Assembly: GCA_009840165.1 (NCBI GenBank)
Contig: VXOG01000054.1
Span: 1 to 53,491 of the forward strand
Origin: Chloroflexota bacterium
GTDB taxonomy: Bacteria; Chloroflexota; Dehalococcoidia; Lucifugimonadales; UBA3495
Reading direction: 5' to 3'
Length of the DNA: 53,491 nt
In this document: positions 6,428 through 14,429 of the stretch, piece after piece
Numbering within the stretch: position 1 is the first letter of the stretch
How the letters are laid out: each line of letters begins with the position of its first letter
Translations under genes and position numbers: made by a program
Notes under the pieces: model-generated
What the model saw: the letters and a program-made list of their open reading frames with translations, nothing else
Told to the model about the DNA's origin: nothing
The model's database searches: none

Positions 6428-7615
6428 TTAGCTGTAGCGGAGGCGGGGGCCTACGGTGGCCTGGTAGCCCTCGAAGTTGCGGCGGGTTTCGGGGATGCTG
6501 TCGCCGCCGAATTTCTCCATGAAGGCGTCGGCGAGGACCAGGGCTACCATCGCCTCGCCGATGACGCCGGCGGGGGGCGCCTGGCAGACGTCGCTGCGCT
6601 CGAAGTGGGCCTGCACCGGCTCGCCGGTATCCAGGTCAACGGAGGGCAGCGGGTTGTGCAGGGTGGCGATGGGTTTGATGACGAACCTGGCCACCAGGGG
6701 CGGGCCGCTGGTCATGCCGCCCTCGGTGCCGCCGGCCCGGTTGGTCTTGCGCTGCCAGGGATGATCCGGGTCGGTCACCGGCTCGATCACGTCCTGGAAC
6801 TCGGAACCCCAGGCGTCCATCAGCTCCCAGCCGGGGCCGATGCTGACGGCCTTGACGGCGTTGATGCTCATCAGGGCCTGGGCGATTTTCGCGTCGATTT
6901 TGCGGTCCCAGTGAACATGGGAGCCGAGGCCGATGGGTACGTTTTCAGCAATCACTTCAACGGTGCCGCCCACGGTGTCGCCGACCTCTCGTGCCGCGTC
7001 CACCTCGGCCATCATTTTCACGGCGGCGTCGGCGTCGGCGCAGTGTACGGGTGATTCCTCAACCTCGTCCCAGTCGATGGCGTCGTGCTCGGTGGGGTTG
7101 GCATGGACGCGGCCGATGGAAACGACGTGGCTGTGCAGAACGATGCCGAACTCTTCCAGCAGGCGCATGGCGACGGCGCCGGCGGCGACCCGGCCGGCGG
7201 TTTCTCGCGCCGAGGCACGCTCCAGGGAATTGCGCACGTCATGGAAGCCGTATTTCATCGCGCCCGGCAGATCAGCATGGCCGGGACGGATGCGAGTGAC
7301 GCGGGCGTTCCGGCCTTCTTGGGACGGGTTTTCTACGTACTCGACGGCCATGGCATCCTGCCAGTTGACCCAGTCGCGGTTTTCCAGGAGCATACCGATG
7401 GGGCTGCCCAGGGTATAGCCGTGGCGCACGCCGGTCTGGATGTGGGCGTGGTCGCGCTCAATCTGCTGACGCCCGCCGCGCCCGTAGCCGCGCTGGCGGC
7501 GGGCCAGGTGGTGGGCTATGTAGGCTTCGTCCAGCGGCAGATAGGCGGGAACGCCTTCCACGATTATCATCAGCCCCTGCCCGTGGGACTCGCCGGCGGT
7601 GAACCATCGTATCAT
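6428..7615 (-). CDS. aroC: Chorismate synthase
   Basis: 395 residues. It converts 5-enolpyruvylshikimate-3-phosphate to chorismate with reduced FMN, the last step of the shikimate pathway, in the cytoplasm. Signature segments are present: GESHGQGL near the N-terminus, RRQRGYGRGGRQQIERD, RPGHADLPGAMKYGF, and SLERASARETAGRVAAGAV. The start at 7615 is chosen because it gives MIRWFTAGESHG, the usual family N-terminus, has GGAGG 9 bases upstream and overlaps the aroE stop as ATGA. Length is normal for the family. It is translationally coupled to aroE. Confidence 0.97.
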   Translation of the reverse strand: MIRWFTAGESHGQGLMIIVEGVPAYLPLDEAYIAHHLARRQRGYGRGGRQQIERDHAHIQTGVRHGYTLGSPIGMLLENRDWVNWQDAMAVEYVENPSQEGRNARVTRIRPGHADLPGAMKYGFHDVRNSLERASARETAGRVAAGAVAMRLLEEFGIVLHSHVVSIGRVHANPTEHDAIDWDEVEESPVHCADADAAVKMMAEVDAAREVGDTVGGTVEVIAENVPIGLGSHVHWDRKIDAKIAQALMSINAVKAVSIGPGWELMDAWGSEFQDVIEPVTDPDHPWQRKTNRAGGTEGGMTSGPPLVARFVIKPIATLHNPLPSVDLDTGEPVQAHFERSDVCQAPPAGVIGEAMVALVLADAFMEKFGGDSIPETRRNFEGYQATVGPRLRYS

Positions 7616-8496
7616 CGGGATCGTTCCTCCTGCTCCCTCTCGCGCATGGCGCCCATCGCCGCGTCCATCATTACTACTACCGGGGCGGGTCTCTCCAGCC
7701 AAATCTCGAACGACGCGGCGCCCTGGTACACCAGCATGGTGATGCCGCCCAAGGTGGCGGTGCCGACCTGCCCTGCTTCTCTAAATAATGGAGTCAGGGC
7801 GGGATTATACACCAAGTCGTAGACCAGGGCTGCGGGCGGGATTTGGTCGGCACGCAAGGGCGAGGCACCCTCGTCCGGGCCGTGGGTCATGCCGAGTGAG
7901 GTGCAATTCACGATCAAGTCGGCGGAGTGGGCGGCGTCATTGATTTGGGCGGAATCCAACGGCATGGCCTCTGCCGGGACGCCTCGAGATCGTGCCATGT
8001 CCGCAAGGGATTGGGCTCGGGCCAAGGTGCGGTTGGCAATGGCAAGAGATGCGATGTCGGCGCGGAGCAGGGCCTGAACCACGCCCCGGGCCGACCCGCC
8101 GGCGCCCAGAATCAGAGCGTTTTTGCCCGCGGGTTCCAAGCCGCCGGATTCGCGCAAGGCCCGCAGAAATCCGTAGCCATCGGTGTTGTAGCCCGCCAGG
8201 CGTCCATTACGGTTGACGATGGTGTTGACGGCTCCGGCTTCGGCTGCCCAGTCGTCGATCTCGTCCAGATGGGCTATGACCGCCTCTTTGTGGGGGACGG
8301 TTACGTTGATGCCGTAAACGGACTCGGAACGGAGCGAATCCACGAACCTGCCCACGTCACCAGGGTTGACTTCATAAGCCCGGTATTCCGCGTTAATCTT
8401 GAGGTAATCCAAGGCTGCCTGCTGGAATACCGGGGAAATCGAATGCCCGATGGGATAGCCGATGATGCCCAAGGGGGATTCGATGGAGGTGTTCAT
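7612..8496 (-). CDS. aroE: Shikimate dehydrogenase (NADP+)
   Basis: 294 residues. It reduces 3-dehydroshikimate to shikimate. Substrate-site motifs are visible: GYPIGHSISP, NVTVPHK with the catalytic Lys, and GYNTDGYGF with the catalytic Asp. The NADP-binding fold follows (LGAGGSARGV, then ANRT). The start at 8496 (MNTSIESPLGIIGYPIG) is preferred over an upstream frame extension because family members begin close to the GYPIGHS motif. The stop overlaps the aroC start by 4 bases, and a lipoprotein gene ends 8 bases upstream, suggesting one transcript. Confidence 0.96.
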   Translation of the reverse strand: MNTSIESPLGIIGYPIGHSISPVFQQAALDYLKINAEYRAYEVNPGDVGRFVDSLRSESVYGINVTVPHKEAVIAHLDEIDDWAAEAGAVNTIVNRNGRLAGYNTDGYGFLRALRESGGLEPAGKNALILGAGGSARGVVQALLRADIASLAIANRTLARAQSLADMARSRGVPAEAMPLDSAQINDAAHSADLIVNCTSLGMTHGPDEGASPLRADQIPPAALVYDLVYNPALTPLFREAGQVGTATLGGITMLVYQGAASFEIWLERPAPVVVMMDAAMGAMREREQEERSR

Positions 8497-8504
8497 CCGG
8501 CCAG

Positions 8505-9149
8505 TTACCCGATGCGCAGGTTTTTGATTACGCGGCAACCACGAGATGTGACCGGCGTATCTTGTCTGGAATCGTTGCCTCTGACGTACAGATCAAACAC
8601 CATGTCGAAATGGGTTATGGTCAAAACGTACCGACCGTCGGCGTCGGTTTCGGTTTCCACAACGGTGTTGTCCGTCTGACTGCGAGCGAATACGGCGGTG
8701 CCAGCGGGCGGTATGGAGTTCCCTATCGTGACCTCTCCGGCGATAATACACGGAGGCCCGCTGGACTGCTCGGGCAAAAGGGTTGGCGTGGGGGTTGGGA
8801 CCGGCGTACTGGTGGGTACCGGAGTGTCAGTGGGCGCTGCCGTAGGCACTGCTGTCGGTTCAGGCGCGGCGGTTGGCGGCACAGCGGTAGGTGGGCTGAC
8901 GGCGGCGATTGCGGCGGCGACGGTCTGCGCGATGTCCGGCGTGGGAACCTCGGTAGGAGCGACGGTCGGCGTTGGTTCGGGGGTAGGAGTATCTGTAGGT
9001 TTCGCCGCTGCGACCGCTGCGTCGATGGTGGCCTGGATGTCCGGCGTGGGTTCCGCTTCTTCGTCTCCACCGAAGCAACTCGCTACTGCGCCGAGCATCA
9101 AGCCGGCAGTCAAAATACACACGATAAGTCGGATATTTTTACGTCTCAT
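8505..9149 (-). CDS. Lipoprotein with long Pro/Thr stalk
   Basis: 214 residues from the ATG at 9149, with AGGAG 8 bases upstream. The signal peptide MRRKNIRLIVCILTAG ends in lipobox VASC (Cys25). Residues about 33-130 are low-complexity PTP/TPV/VPT repeats typical of Chloroflexota cell-surface stalks. Two related segments (DIQATIDAAVAAAKP and DIAQTVAAAIAAVSP) are set in the stalk. The C-terminal ~85 residues resemble a carboxypeptidase-regulatory/Cna-B-type beta domain (GEVTIGNSIPPAGTAVFARS, then TDADGRYVLTI). It is probably a structural or adhesive surface protein, placed upstream of aroE without obvious functional link. Confidence 0.8.
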   Translation of the reverse strand: MRRKNIRLIVCILTAGLMLGAVASCFGGDEEAEPTPDIQATIDAAVAAAKPTDTPTPEPTPTVAPTEVPTPDIAQTVAAAIAAVSPPTAVPPTAAPEPTAVPTAAPTDTPVPTSTPVPTPTPTLLPEQSSGPPCIIAGEVTIGNSIPPAGTAVFARSQTDNTVVETETDADGRYVLTITHFDMVFDLYVRGNDSRQDTPVTSRGCRVIKNLRIG

Positions 9150-9254
9150 CAAAAGGCTCCTGTTAGTGCGCAACGACTGTATAGCTATTAGATTTTGTCA
9201 AATTTTTCTCAGATATGCCCGGTGATTGGCGTGCGGATTATGGCAAATCCGAGG

Positions 9255-11948
9255 TCAGGCGGCCAGGTGGGCGATGATGTCCTCGATCCGCTCCCTTTGT
9301 TCGGTGAGGCTGCGCAACCGGTCGCGTTCCTTTTCAACGACTTCGGGTCGGGCTTTGGAGACAAAATTGGCGTTGGCGAGCAGCTGCTCCACCCGCTGCT
9401 GGTTGCGGCGCGTAGATTCCAGCTCCTGGTCCAAGCGTTGAGATTCAGCTTCCAAGTCAACGATGCCGGTCAAGGGCAGGCGCACCACCAGTGGATTCAC
9501 CACAAGGCTGACTCCGACTGCTCCCTCGGCCACAGCGCTGTCCAGGATTCGCAAGGGTTCAACCCGCGCCAGGACGCTGATCGCCGCTCGTTCTTCTTCT
9601 ACGACGGTTTGCATGCCGTTAGATTCAATTGACGCTTCGAGCTTTTGGGCTGCCGGAATGCGCAGTTGGGCGCGCATATTGCGCACGGCGCGAATGGTTT
9701 GCATCACCACCTCCAGCTCAGCTTCCGCATCAGGAGCTGCCCGCGGGGTTTCCACCTGCGGGTAATCCGCAACCATGATGGAGGGGGAGATACTGTAGTC
9801 GAGAACCGGGACTCGCGAGGTCAAGTTCTGCCAGATTTCTTCGGTCACGAAAGGCATGAAGGGATGGAGCAATCGCAGTGAACGCTCCAGCACATGGACC
9901 AAGGTCAGCGCAACACCGGGTTCGTTTTCCCGAAGCCGCACCTTCGCCATCTCGATATACCAGTCGCAGAAGTCATTCCACACGAAATCGTAGAGTTTCT
10001 GCTGAGCCTCGCCGAGTTCAAAATGGGCAAGGGATTCATTGACATCTTGCGTGAGGGCATCGAGGCGCCCGATGATCCAACGGTCCTCGCGATGTTCCGG
10101 CGCGATGGGGTCATGCCAGCCGTCAAGGTCACCCCGACCTTCCACCGCGGTAATCACGAAACGGGCGGCGTTCCAGATCTTGTTGGCGAAATTGCGGGCC
10201 GACTCCAGCTTGTCGTCGCTCAAGCGGAGATTATTTCCCGGCGCCGTTCCCGTCGTCAGGGCGAAGCGAAGGGCATCGGTGCCGTACTGTTCCAGCAGGT
10301 CCAGGGGGTCCAGAGTATTGCCCCGGGTCTTGCTCATCTTCTGGCCCTCGGCGTCCAGCACCATACCGTGGAGATAGACTGAACGGAAGGGCACCTGGCC
10401 GGTGTTTTCGATGCCCAGCATGATCATGCGGGCCACCCAGAAGAACAGAATATCGTAACCTGTTTCCAGAACCGAGTTGGGGTAAAAATCATTCAGGTCG
10501 TCGGAATCTTGATCCGGCCATCCCAGGGTGGAGTGAGGCCACAGCCCGCTGCTGAACCAGGTATCGAGTACATCGCTTTCCTGGTCAATGTTCGCGCTGC
10601 CACAGGACTGGCAGGTTGTGGGGTCTTCGACGTGGGCGGCGTAAGCGCCACAGTCGGCGCAGTACCAGACCGGGATGCGGTGGCCCCACCACAACTGCCG
10701 GCTGATGCACCAGTCCCGAATGTTTTCCAGCCAGTTCAGATAGACGCGAGTGAATCGTTCCGGAACGATTTCGATGTCACCATTGGCGACGGCGGCGTAA
10801 GCGCGGCCGGCGATGCTGTGGGGGTCGGTGTGCTGTCCCACGTTGAGAAACCATTGCAGGCTGATGAGCGGCTCCACCACTTCGCTGCATCGCTGGCACT
10901 GTCCGACGGAGTGGTGGTAGTCCTCAACCCGTTCCAGCAGTCCCAGGCGGTCCAGTTCTTCGGCAACCGCAGCCCGGGCGGCGAAGCGTTCCATTCCCGC
11001 ATAGTTCGGCCCGGCCGCGTCGGTCATGCAGCCGTCGAACCCGATGACGTTCACGATGGGCAGCCCGTGACGTTCTCCGATCTCAAAGTCCACCACGTCA
11101 TGGCCCGGCGTGACCTTGAGCGCGCCGGTGCCGAATTCCATCTCGATGGCAGTATCGCCAACCACCGGAATTTCGCGGCCGGCGATGGGCAGCACCGCCA
11201 TCTTGCCGATGTGGCTTTGAAAACGTTCATCATCAGGATGGACCGCCACGCCGGTATCGCCCAGCATCGACTCTGGACGGGTGGTGGCGACGGTAATGTA
11301 GTCATCAGGCCGGTCGCACAGTGGGTAGCGGATGTAATACAGCCGGCCGTCGCGCTCCTCGTAATCGACCTCCAGATCGGACAAAGCGGTGGCGCACCGG
11401 GGGCACCAGTTGATGATGCGTTCGTGGCGGTAAATGAGGCCCTTGTTGAAGAGCTTGACGAAAGTGGTTCGCACCGCCTGCACCGGGTTGGGGTCCAGAG
11501 TGAAACGAAGGCGCGACCAGTCGCAAGAAGCGCCCAGCCGACGGTGCTGCTCGTCGATGGTATTGCCGTAACGCTCAACCCAATCCCAAACCCGACGCTC
11601 GAAGGCTGCGCGGCCCAATTCGTGGCGGTTGGTTCCTTCGTCGGCCAGCGCACGCTCAACCACCCACTGAGTGGCGATGCCGGCATGGTCTTTGCCGGGC
11701 AGCCACAGAGTCGGGTCGCCGCGCATCCGGCGCCACCGAGTCAGGGCGTCCTGCAAGCTGGCCGTTAGAGCATGGCCCAGGTGCAGCTCGCCCGTGACGT
11801 TGGGCGGCGGCATTACGATGCAGAAAGATTGGCGCGAGGAGTTGGCGCGAGGCGCGAAGTAGCCGGAATTCCACCAGTTTTGATAGATGCGTTGTTCCAC
11901 GGCTCCCGCTTCATAAGCGCGGGGTATGGCGTTAGCAGGTTGAGTCAT
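9255..11948 (-). CDS. valS: Valyl-tRNA synthetase
   Basis: 897 residues, class I synthetase charging tRNA-Val in the cytoplasm. PPPNVTGELHLGHAL carries the HIGH-type motif near residue 50, the editing (CP1) domain spans roughly residues 190-400, and KMSKTRGN is the KMSKS loop. An anticodon-binding region and a C-terminal coiled coil (LDQELESTRRNQQRVEQLL and beyond, about the last 65 residues) complete the usual ValRS layout. The start MTQPANAIPRAYEAG at 11948 is preferred to an upstream in-frame start because it matches ValRS N-termini. No T-box motif was found upstream. Confidence 0.97.
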   Translation of the reverse strand: MTQPANAIPRAYEAGAVEQRIYQNWWNSGYFAPRANSSRQSFCIVMPPPNVTGELHLGHALTASLQDALTRWRRMRGDPTLWLPGKDHAGIATQWVVERALADEGTNRHELGRAAFERRVWDWVERYGNTIDEQHRRLGASCDWSRLRFTLDPNPVQAVRTTFVKLFNKGLIYRHERIINWCPRCATALSDLEVDYEERDGRLYYIRYPLCDRPDDYITVATTRPESMLGDTGVAVHPDDERFQSHIGKMAVLPIAGREIPVVGDTAIEMEFGTGALKVTPGHDVVDFEIGERHGLPIVNVIGFDGCMTDAAGPNYAGMERFAARAAVAEELDRLGLLERVEDYHHSVGQCQRCSEVVEPLISLQWFLNVGQHTDPHSIAGRAYAAVANGDIEIVPERFTRVYLNWLENIRDWCISRQLWWGHRIPVWYCADCGAYAAHVEDPTTCQSCGSANIDQESDVLDTWFSSGLWPHSTLGWPDQDSDDLNDFYPNSVLETGYDILFFWVARMIMLGIENTGQVPFRSVYLHGMVLDAEGQKMSKTRGNTLDPLDLLEQYGTDALRFALTTGTAPGNNLRLSDDKLESARNFANKIWNAARFVITAVEGRGDLDGWHDPIAPEHREDRWIIGRLDALTQDVNESLAHFELGEAQQKLYDFVWNDFCDWYIEMAKVRLRENEPGVALTLVHVLERSLRLLHPFMPFVTEEIWQNLTSRVPVLDYSISPSIMVADYPQVETPRAAPDAEAELEVVMQTIRAVRNMRAQLRIPAAQKLEASIESNGMQTVVEEERAAISVLARVEPLRILDSAVAEGAVGVSLVVNPLVVRLPLTGIVDLEAESQRLDQELESTRRNQQRVEQLLANANFVSKARPEVVEKERDRLRSLTEQRERIEDIIAHLAA

Positions 11949-12103
11949 CGCGCCGTCCCGAATTGCCCACCGGAATTGACGGATCGGCGCCAATTCCTAC
12001 CGTGGTGTGTTCTTGCTAAAAATTTACTCAAAAAATGGTAGCATCGTACCTGCTGAATTGTCCATAAGCAGCGAGATTCCCTCCGGCCCGGGCCGAATAG
12101 CGG

Positions 12104-12132
12104 TTGCAATTTGAGTCCGTTATAAGTATTAT
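12104..12132 (+). promoter_or_regulatory. Sigma-70-type promoter of rpsA
   Basis: TTGCAA (12104-12109), a 17-base spacer and TATTAT (12127-12132), about 107 bases before the rpsA start. It lies in the divergent region between valS and rpsA. Confidence 0.6.
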
Positions 12133-12238
12133 TAGGCAGGCGAATTGTAAGTTAACCAGACTGCCGTTGCAGCGCAGGTGTCGGCGGCGGCCATGTTTCA
12201 ACGATTCTGCCCAGCAAGTGTAAGGAGCAACATAACAG

Positions 12239-13333
12239 ATGGTAGCCCAGGACCCGTATGCAGTCACCGATATGTCGGAGCTTCCCGAATCGGCATTCTC
12301 GCCGAGGGAGTACCGCAGAGGCGATTTGGTGACCGGGGAAATAGTGCGCATTGATGAAGAAGGCATGGTCATCAGCGCGGGCCTCAAAACCGAGGGAATC
12401 GTCCCGCCTCAGGAAATGCGGACGCTGACCGATGAAAAGCGCGAGCAGATGGTTCCCGGAACGCGCGTCATGGTAATCCACGTCAACAACCGGGGACCTG
12501 GCGGGATGGCCGTATTTTCCTACGACCAGGCGCAGGAAAAGCAGGTTTGGGAAGACCTGATTGATCTGCATCAGAAAGACGCCGAGCTGGCGGCAAAGGT
12601 TGTCCAGCACAACAAGGGCGGCCTGGTTGTGGACTGGAACGGAATACGTGGATTCGTGCCCTTCTCACAAATGGCGCCGGTCCCGAAGGAAGGGCGCATC
12701 GAACACCTGGACGCTCGCATCGGTGAGGATGCCCGGTTCAACATTCTGGAGCTGGATTCCCAGCGGGAAAAACTGGTGCTGACCGAACGCCGCATCTGGC
12801 GCCAATTGCGCAACGCTGCCAAGGAACGCCTGTTGGAAGAGTTACAGGAGGGCCAGATCGTCCAGGGCACCGTACGCTCCATGCGCGGTTTCGGCGCTTT
12901 CGTTGATTTGGGTGACGCCGAGGGTCTGGTTCCCATCTCCGAACTCTCCTGGTCCATGATTAAATCGCCCGAGGAAGTGGTGAGCATTGGCGACAGTCTG
13001 ACGTTGAAGGTGCTCCGAGTTGACCGGGAGAACAGCAAGATTTCCCTCAGCCTGAAGCGCACCCAACCGGAACCCTGGGATTCGGTGCCGGAACGCTACC
13101 ACGTTGGCGATATAGTTGACGGCACCGTGACCCGGCTCATGGACTTCGGGGCCTTCGTCAAGTTGGAAGACTGGGTGGAGGGCCTGGTGCACATTTCCGA
13201 GCTGTCGGCCCGACGGATGGAACACCCCAAGGAGATCGTCTATCAGGGTCAGCAGATCAAGGTGCAGATCCTGAGCATCGACACCGAAAGGAAGCGCATG
13301 AGCCTCAGCTACCGCCGGGTTTATGGCCTTTAG
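12239..13333 (+). CDS. rpsA: S1 RNA-binding domain protein, 30S ribosomal protein S1 type
   Basis: 364 residues with four S1 repeats at about 25-95, 110-180, 197-266 and 282-352. The last two are the most canonical (GQIVQGTVRSMRGFGAFVDL and GDIVDGTVTRLMDFGAFVKL). The protein binds single-stranded mRNA and helps load it on the 30S subunit; four-domain versions are common outside the proteobacteria, which have six. The ATG at 12239 has AAGGAG about 12 bases upstream. A consensus promoter precedes it and palindromic sequences follow, so it is probably monocistronic. Confidence 0.92.
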   Translation: MVAQDPYAVTDMSELPESAFSPREYRRGDLVTGEIVRIDEEGMVISAGLKTEGIVPPQEMRTLTDEKREQMVPGTRVMVIHVNNRGPGGMAVFSYDQAQEKQVWEDLIDLHQKDAELAAKVVQHNKGGLVVDWNGIRGFVPFSQMAPVPKEGRIEHLDARIGEDARFNILELDSQREKLVLTERRIWRQLRNAAKERLLEELQEGQIVQGTVRSMRGFGAFVDLGDAEGLVPISELSWSMIKSPEEVVSIGDSLTLKVLRVDRENSKISLSLKRTQPEPWDSVPERYHVGDIVDGTVTRLMDFGAFVKLEDWVEGLVHISELSARRMEHPKEIVYQGQQIKVQILSIDTERKRMSLSYRRVYGL

Positions 13334-13361
13334 ACGATCCTTTGGGAAAGCAGGCGTTATG

Positions 13362-13388
13362 TGTAGGGGCTACCACGGGTAGCCCCTA
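13362..13388 (+). repeat. GTAGGGGC-type palindromic repeat downstream of rpsA
   Basis: GTAGGGGCTACC and GGTAGCCCCTAC are perfect 12-bp arms around ACG. It shares the GTAGGGGC...GCCCCTAC ends with the repeats at 27014 and 31939. It may also end the rpsA transcript, although only a weak T-rich stretch follows. Confidence 0.7.
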
Positions 13389-13492
13389 CTTGTGTTAGAG
13401 GGTGTCTAAAAAGGCGGATGTAAAACGCAAGCGGGCGATGAAACTGTGAAGTAATCCCCCTCACCCCGCATCAAGCGCTGGGCAGGCTCCAG

Positions 13493-13523
13493 CCCTCTCC
13501 CCACCAGGGGAGAGGGAGTTTTT
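13493..13523 (+). terminator. Hairpin with T-tract downstream of rpsA
   Basis: CCCTCTCCCC (13493-13502) pairs with GGGGAGAGGG (13507-13516) around a 4-base loop, followed by AG and TTTTT at 13519-13523. It fits an intrinsic terminator but also resembles a dispersed repeat found in many genomes. Confidence 0.5.
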
Positions 13524-13565
13524 CGATACCCTCTCACTGATGCGTGAACGATCATCTAAACCCCG

Positions 13566-13592
13566 CTGGATTCCCGCGAAAGCGGGAATGAC
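13566..13592. repeat. CTGGATTCCCGC palindromic repeat copy
   Basis: ATTCCCGC-gaaa-GCGGGAAT core with the flanks CTGG and GAC, as in eight other places in the window. Confidence 0.85.
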
Positions 13593-13613
13593 GAAACGGT
13601 TTGGTTCAGCTGT

Positions 13614-14429
13614 CTATTCACGCCAGCGCCCCATGAGGGCCGCCGGAGGGTCAAAGCTGCCTCCGGTAAAATGGTCGATGGGGTCGGTTTGGTCGGTATT
13701 TTGGAGTTCTCGCAGTCGTTGCAGTCCCCGGCGGGTGTCGCTGGCAACGCGGGCCGGGTGCCACTTCTTGACCCGCCGCTTAAACAGCCAATAGGTGAAT
13801 TCCTGCCACACGGCCAGCGAGAGAGCTTCGGAATCGGTCTCCCAGATCCCGCAGGTATCGTGCAGAAACTTCGCTAGCAGGTTCGTTCGGGTGTCTCCAT
13901 ACAGGTGGCAGTGCGCGTCTTCAATGACCGTGTCGCTGTCCTGATAGCATCGTGCCAATCGGCTTTTGCGTATGGACTCTTCCGCGACCAGTTGCAGGGC
14001 CTCCTCCACGACTACGCCGTATCTGAAATTCAGCAACGCAGTGTAGCGGTACGGACCGATCAACTCCCGCAGGCGTTCCTGATTCATCCGCTCCGGCCAT
14101 TGGCCGTGGAACAGCAGAGATTGCAACTCATACGGTGGCACGACGTTGGGGATTTCCAGGCACAAGCGCTGCGCCAGGGAAAGGCCGTCCAGCGCCTCGC
14201 CGCCGATCACGTATTGCCAATCTCGTCCGGCGACATTTTCGCGCGCCAAACTCCATTGACCCATGGCTTGCAGCAAGGCCACGTGCCAGGATTCTTCTTT
14301 GCCGGCTCGCTGACGCAATTGGGCGATGACGCCGGCGTGGAAGGGGTCAAGTTCCGGCTCGATCTCAACGAGCTGAGCCGCGAAGGACTCCGTGTCGCGG
14401 GCAGAGGCAAAAGTGTCCGTGATGGTCAT
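13614..14429 (-). CDS. Conserved hypothetical protein, alpha-helical
   Basis: 271 residues, no recognised domain. The sequence is mainly helical and rich in Leu, Glu, Arg and Trp. Striking segments are LDPFHAGVIAQLRQ, WQYVIGGEALDGLSLAQRL, HCHLYGDTRTNLLAKFLHDTC and EFTYWLFKRRVKKWHPARV. No signal peptide or transmembrane helix is present, so it is probably cytoplasmic. Its ATG at 14429 overlaps the polX stop (ATGA), implying translational coupling to a DNA-repair polymerase. That suggests, but does not show, a link to DNA metabolism. Confidence 0.75.
   Translation of the reverse strand: MTITDTFASARDTESFAAQLVEIEPELDPFHAGVIAQLRQRAGKEESWHVALLQAMGQWSLARENVAGRDWQYVIGGEALDGLSLAQRLCLEIPNVVPPYELQSLLFHGQWPERMNQERLRELIGPYRYTALLNFRYGVVVEEALQLVAEESIRKSRLARCYQDSDTVIEDAHCHLYGDTRTNLLAKFLHDTCGIWETDSEALSLAVWQEFTYWLFKRRVKKWHPARVASDTRRGLQRLRELQNTDQTDPIDHFTGGSFDPPAALMGRWRE

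Noticed and set aside
11949-12238. T-box riboswitch upstream of valS
   Set aside because: No AGGGTGGNACCGCG-type T-box sequence or specifier-loop structure was found.
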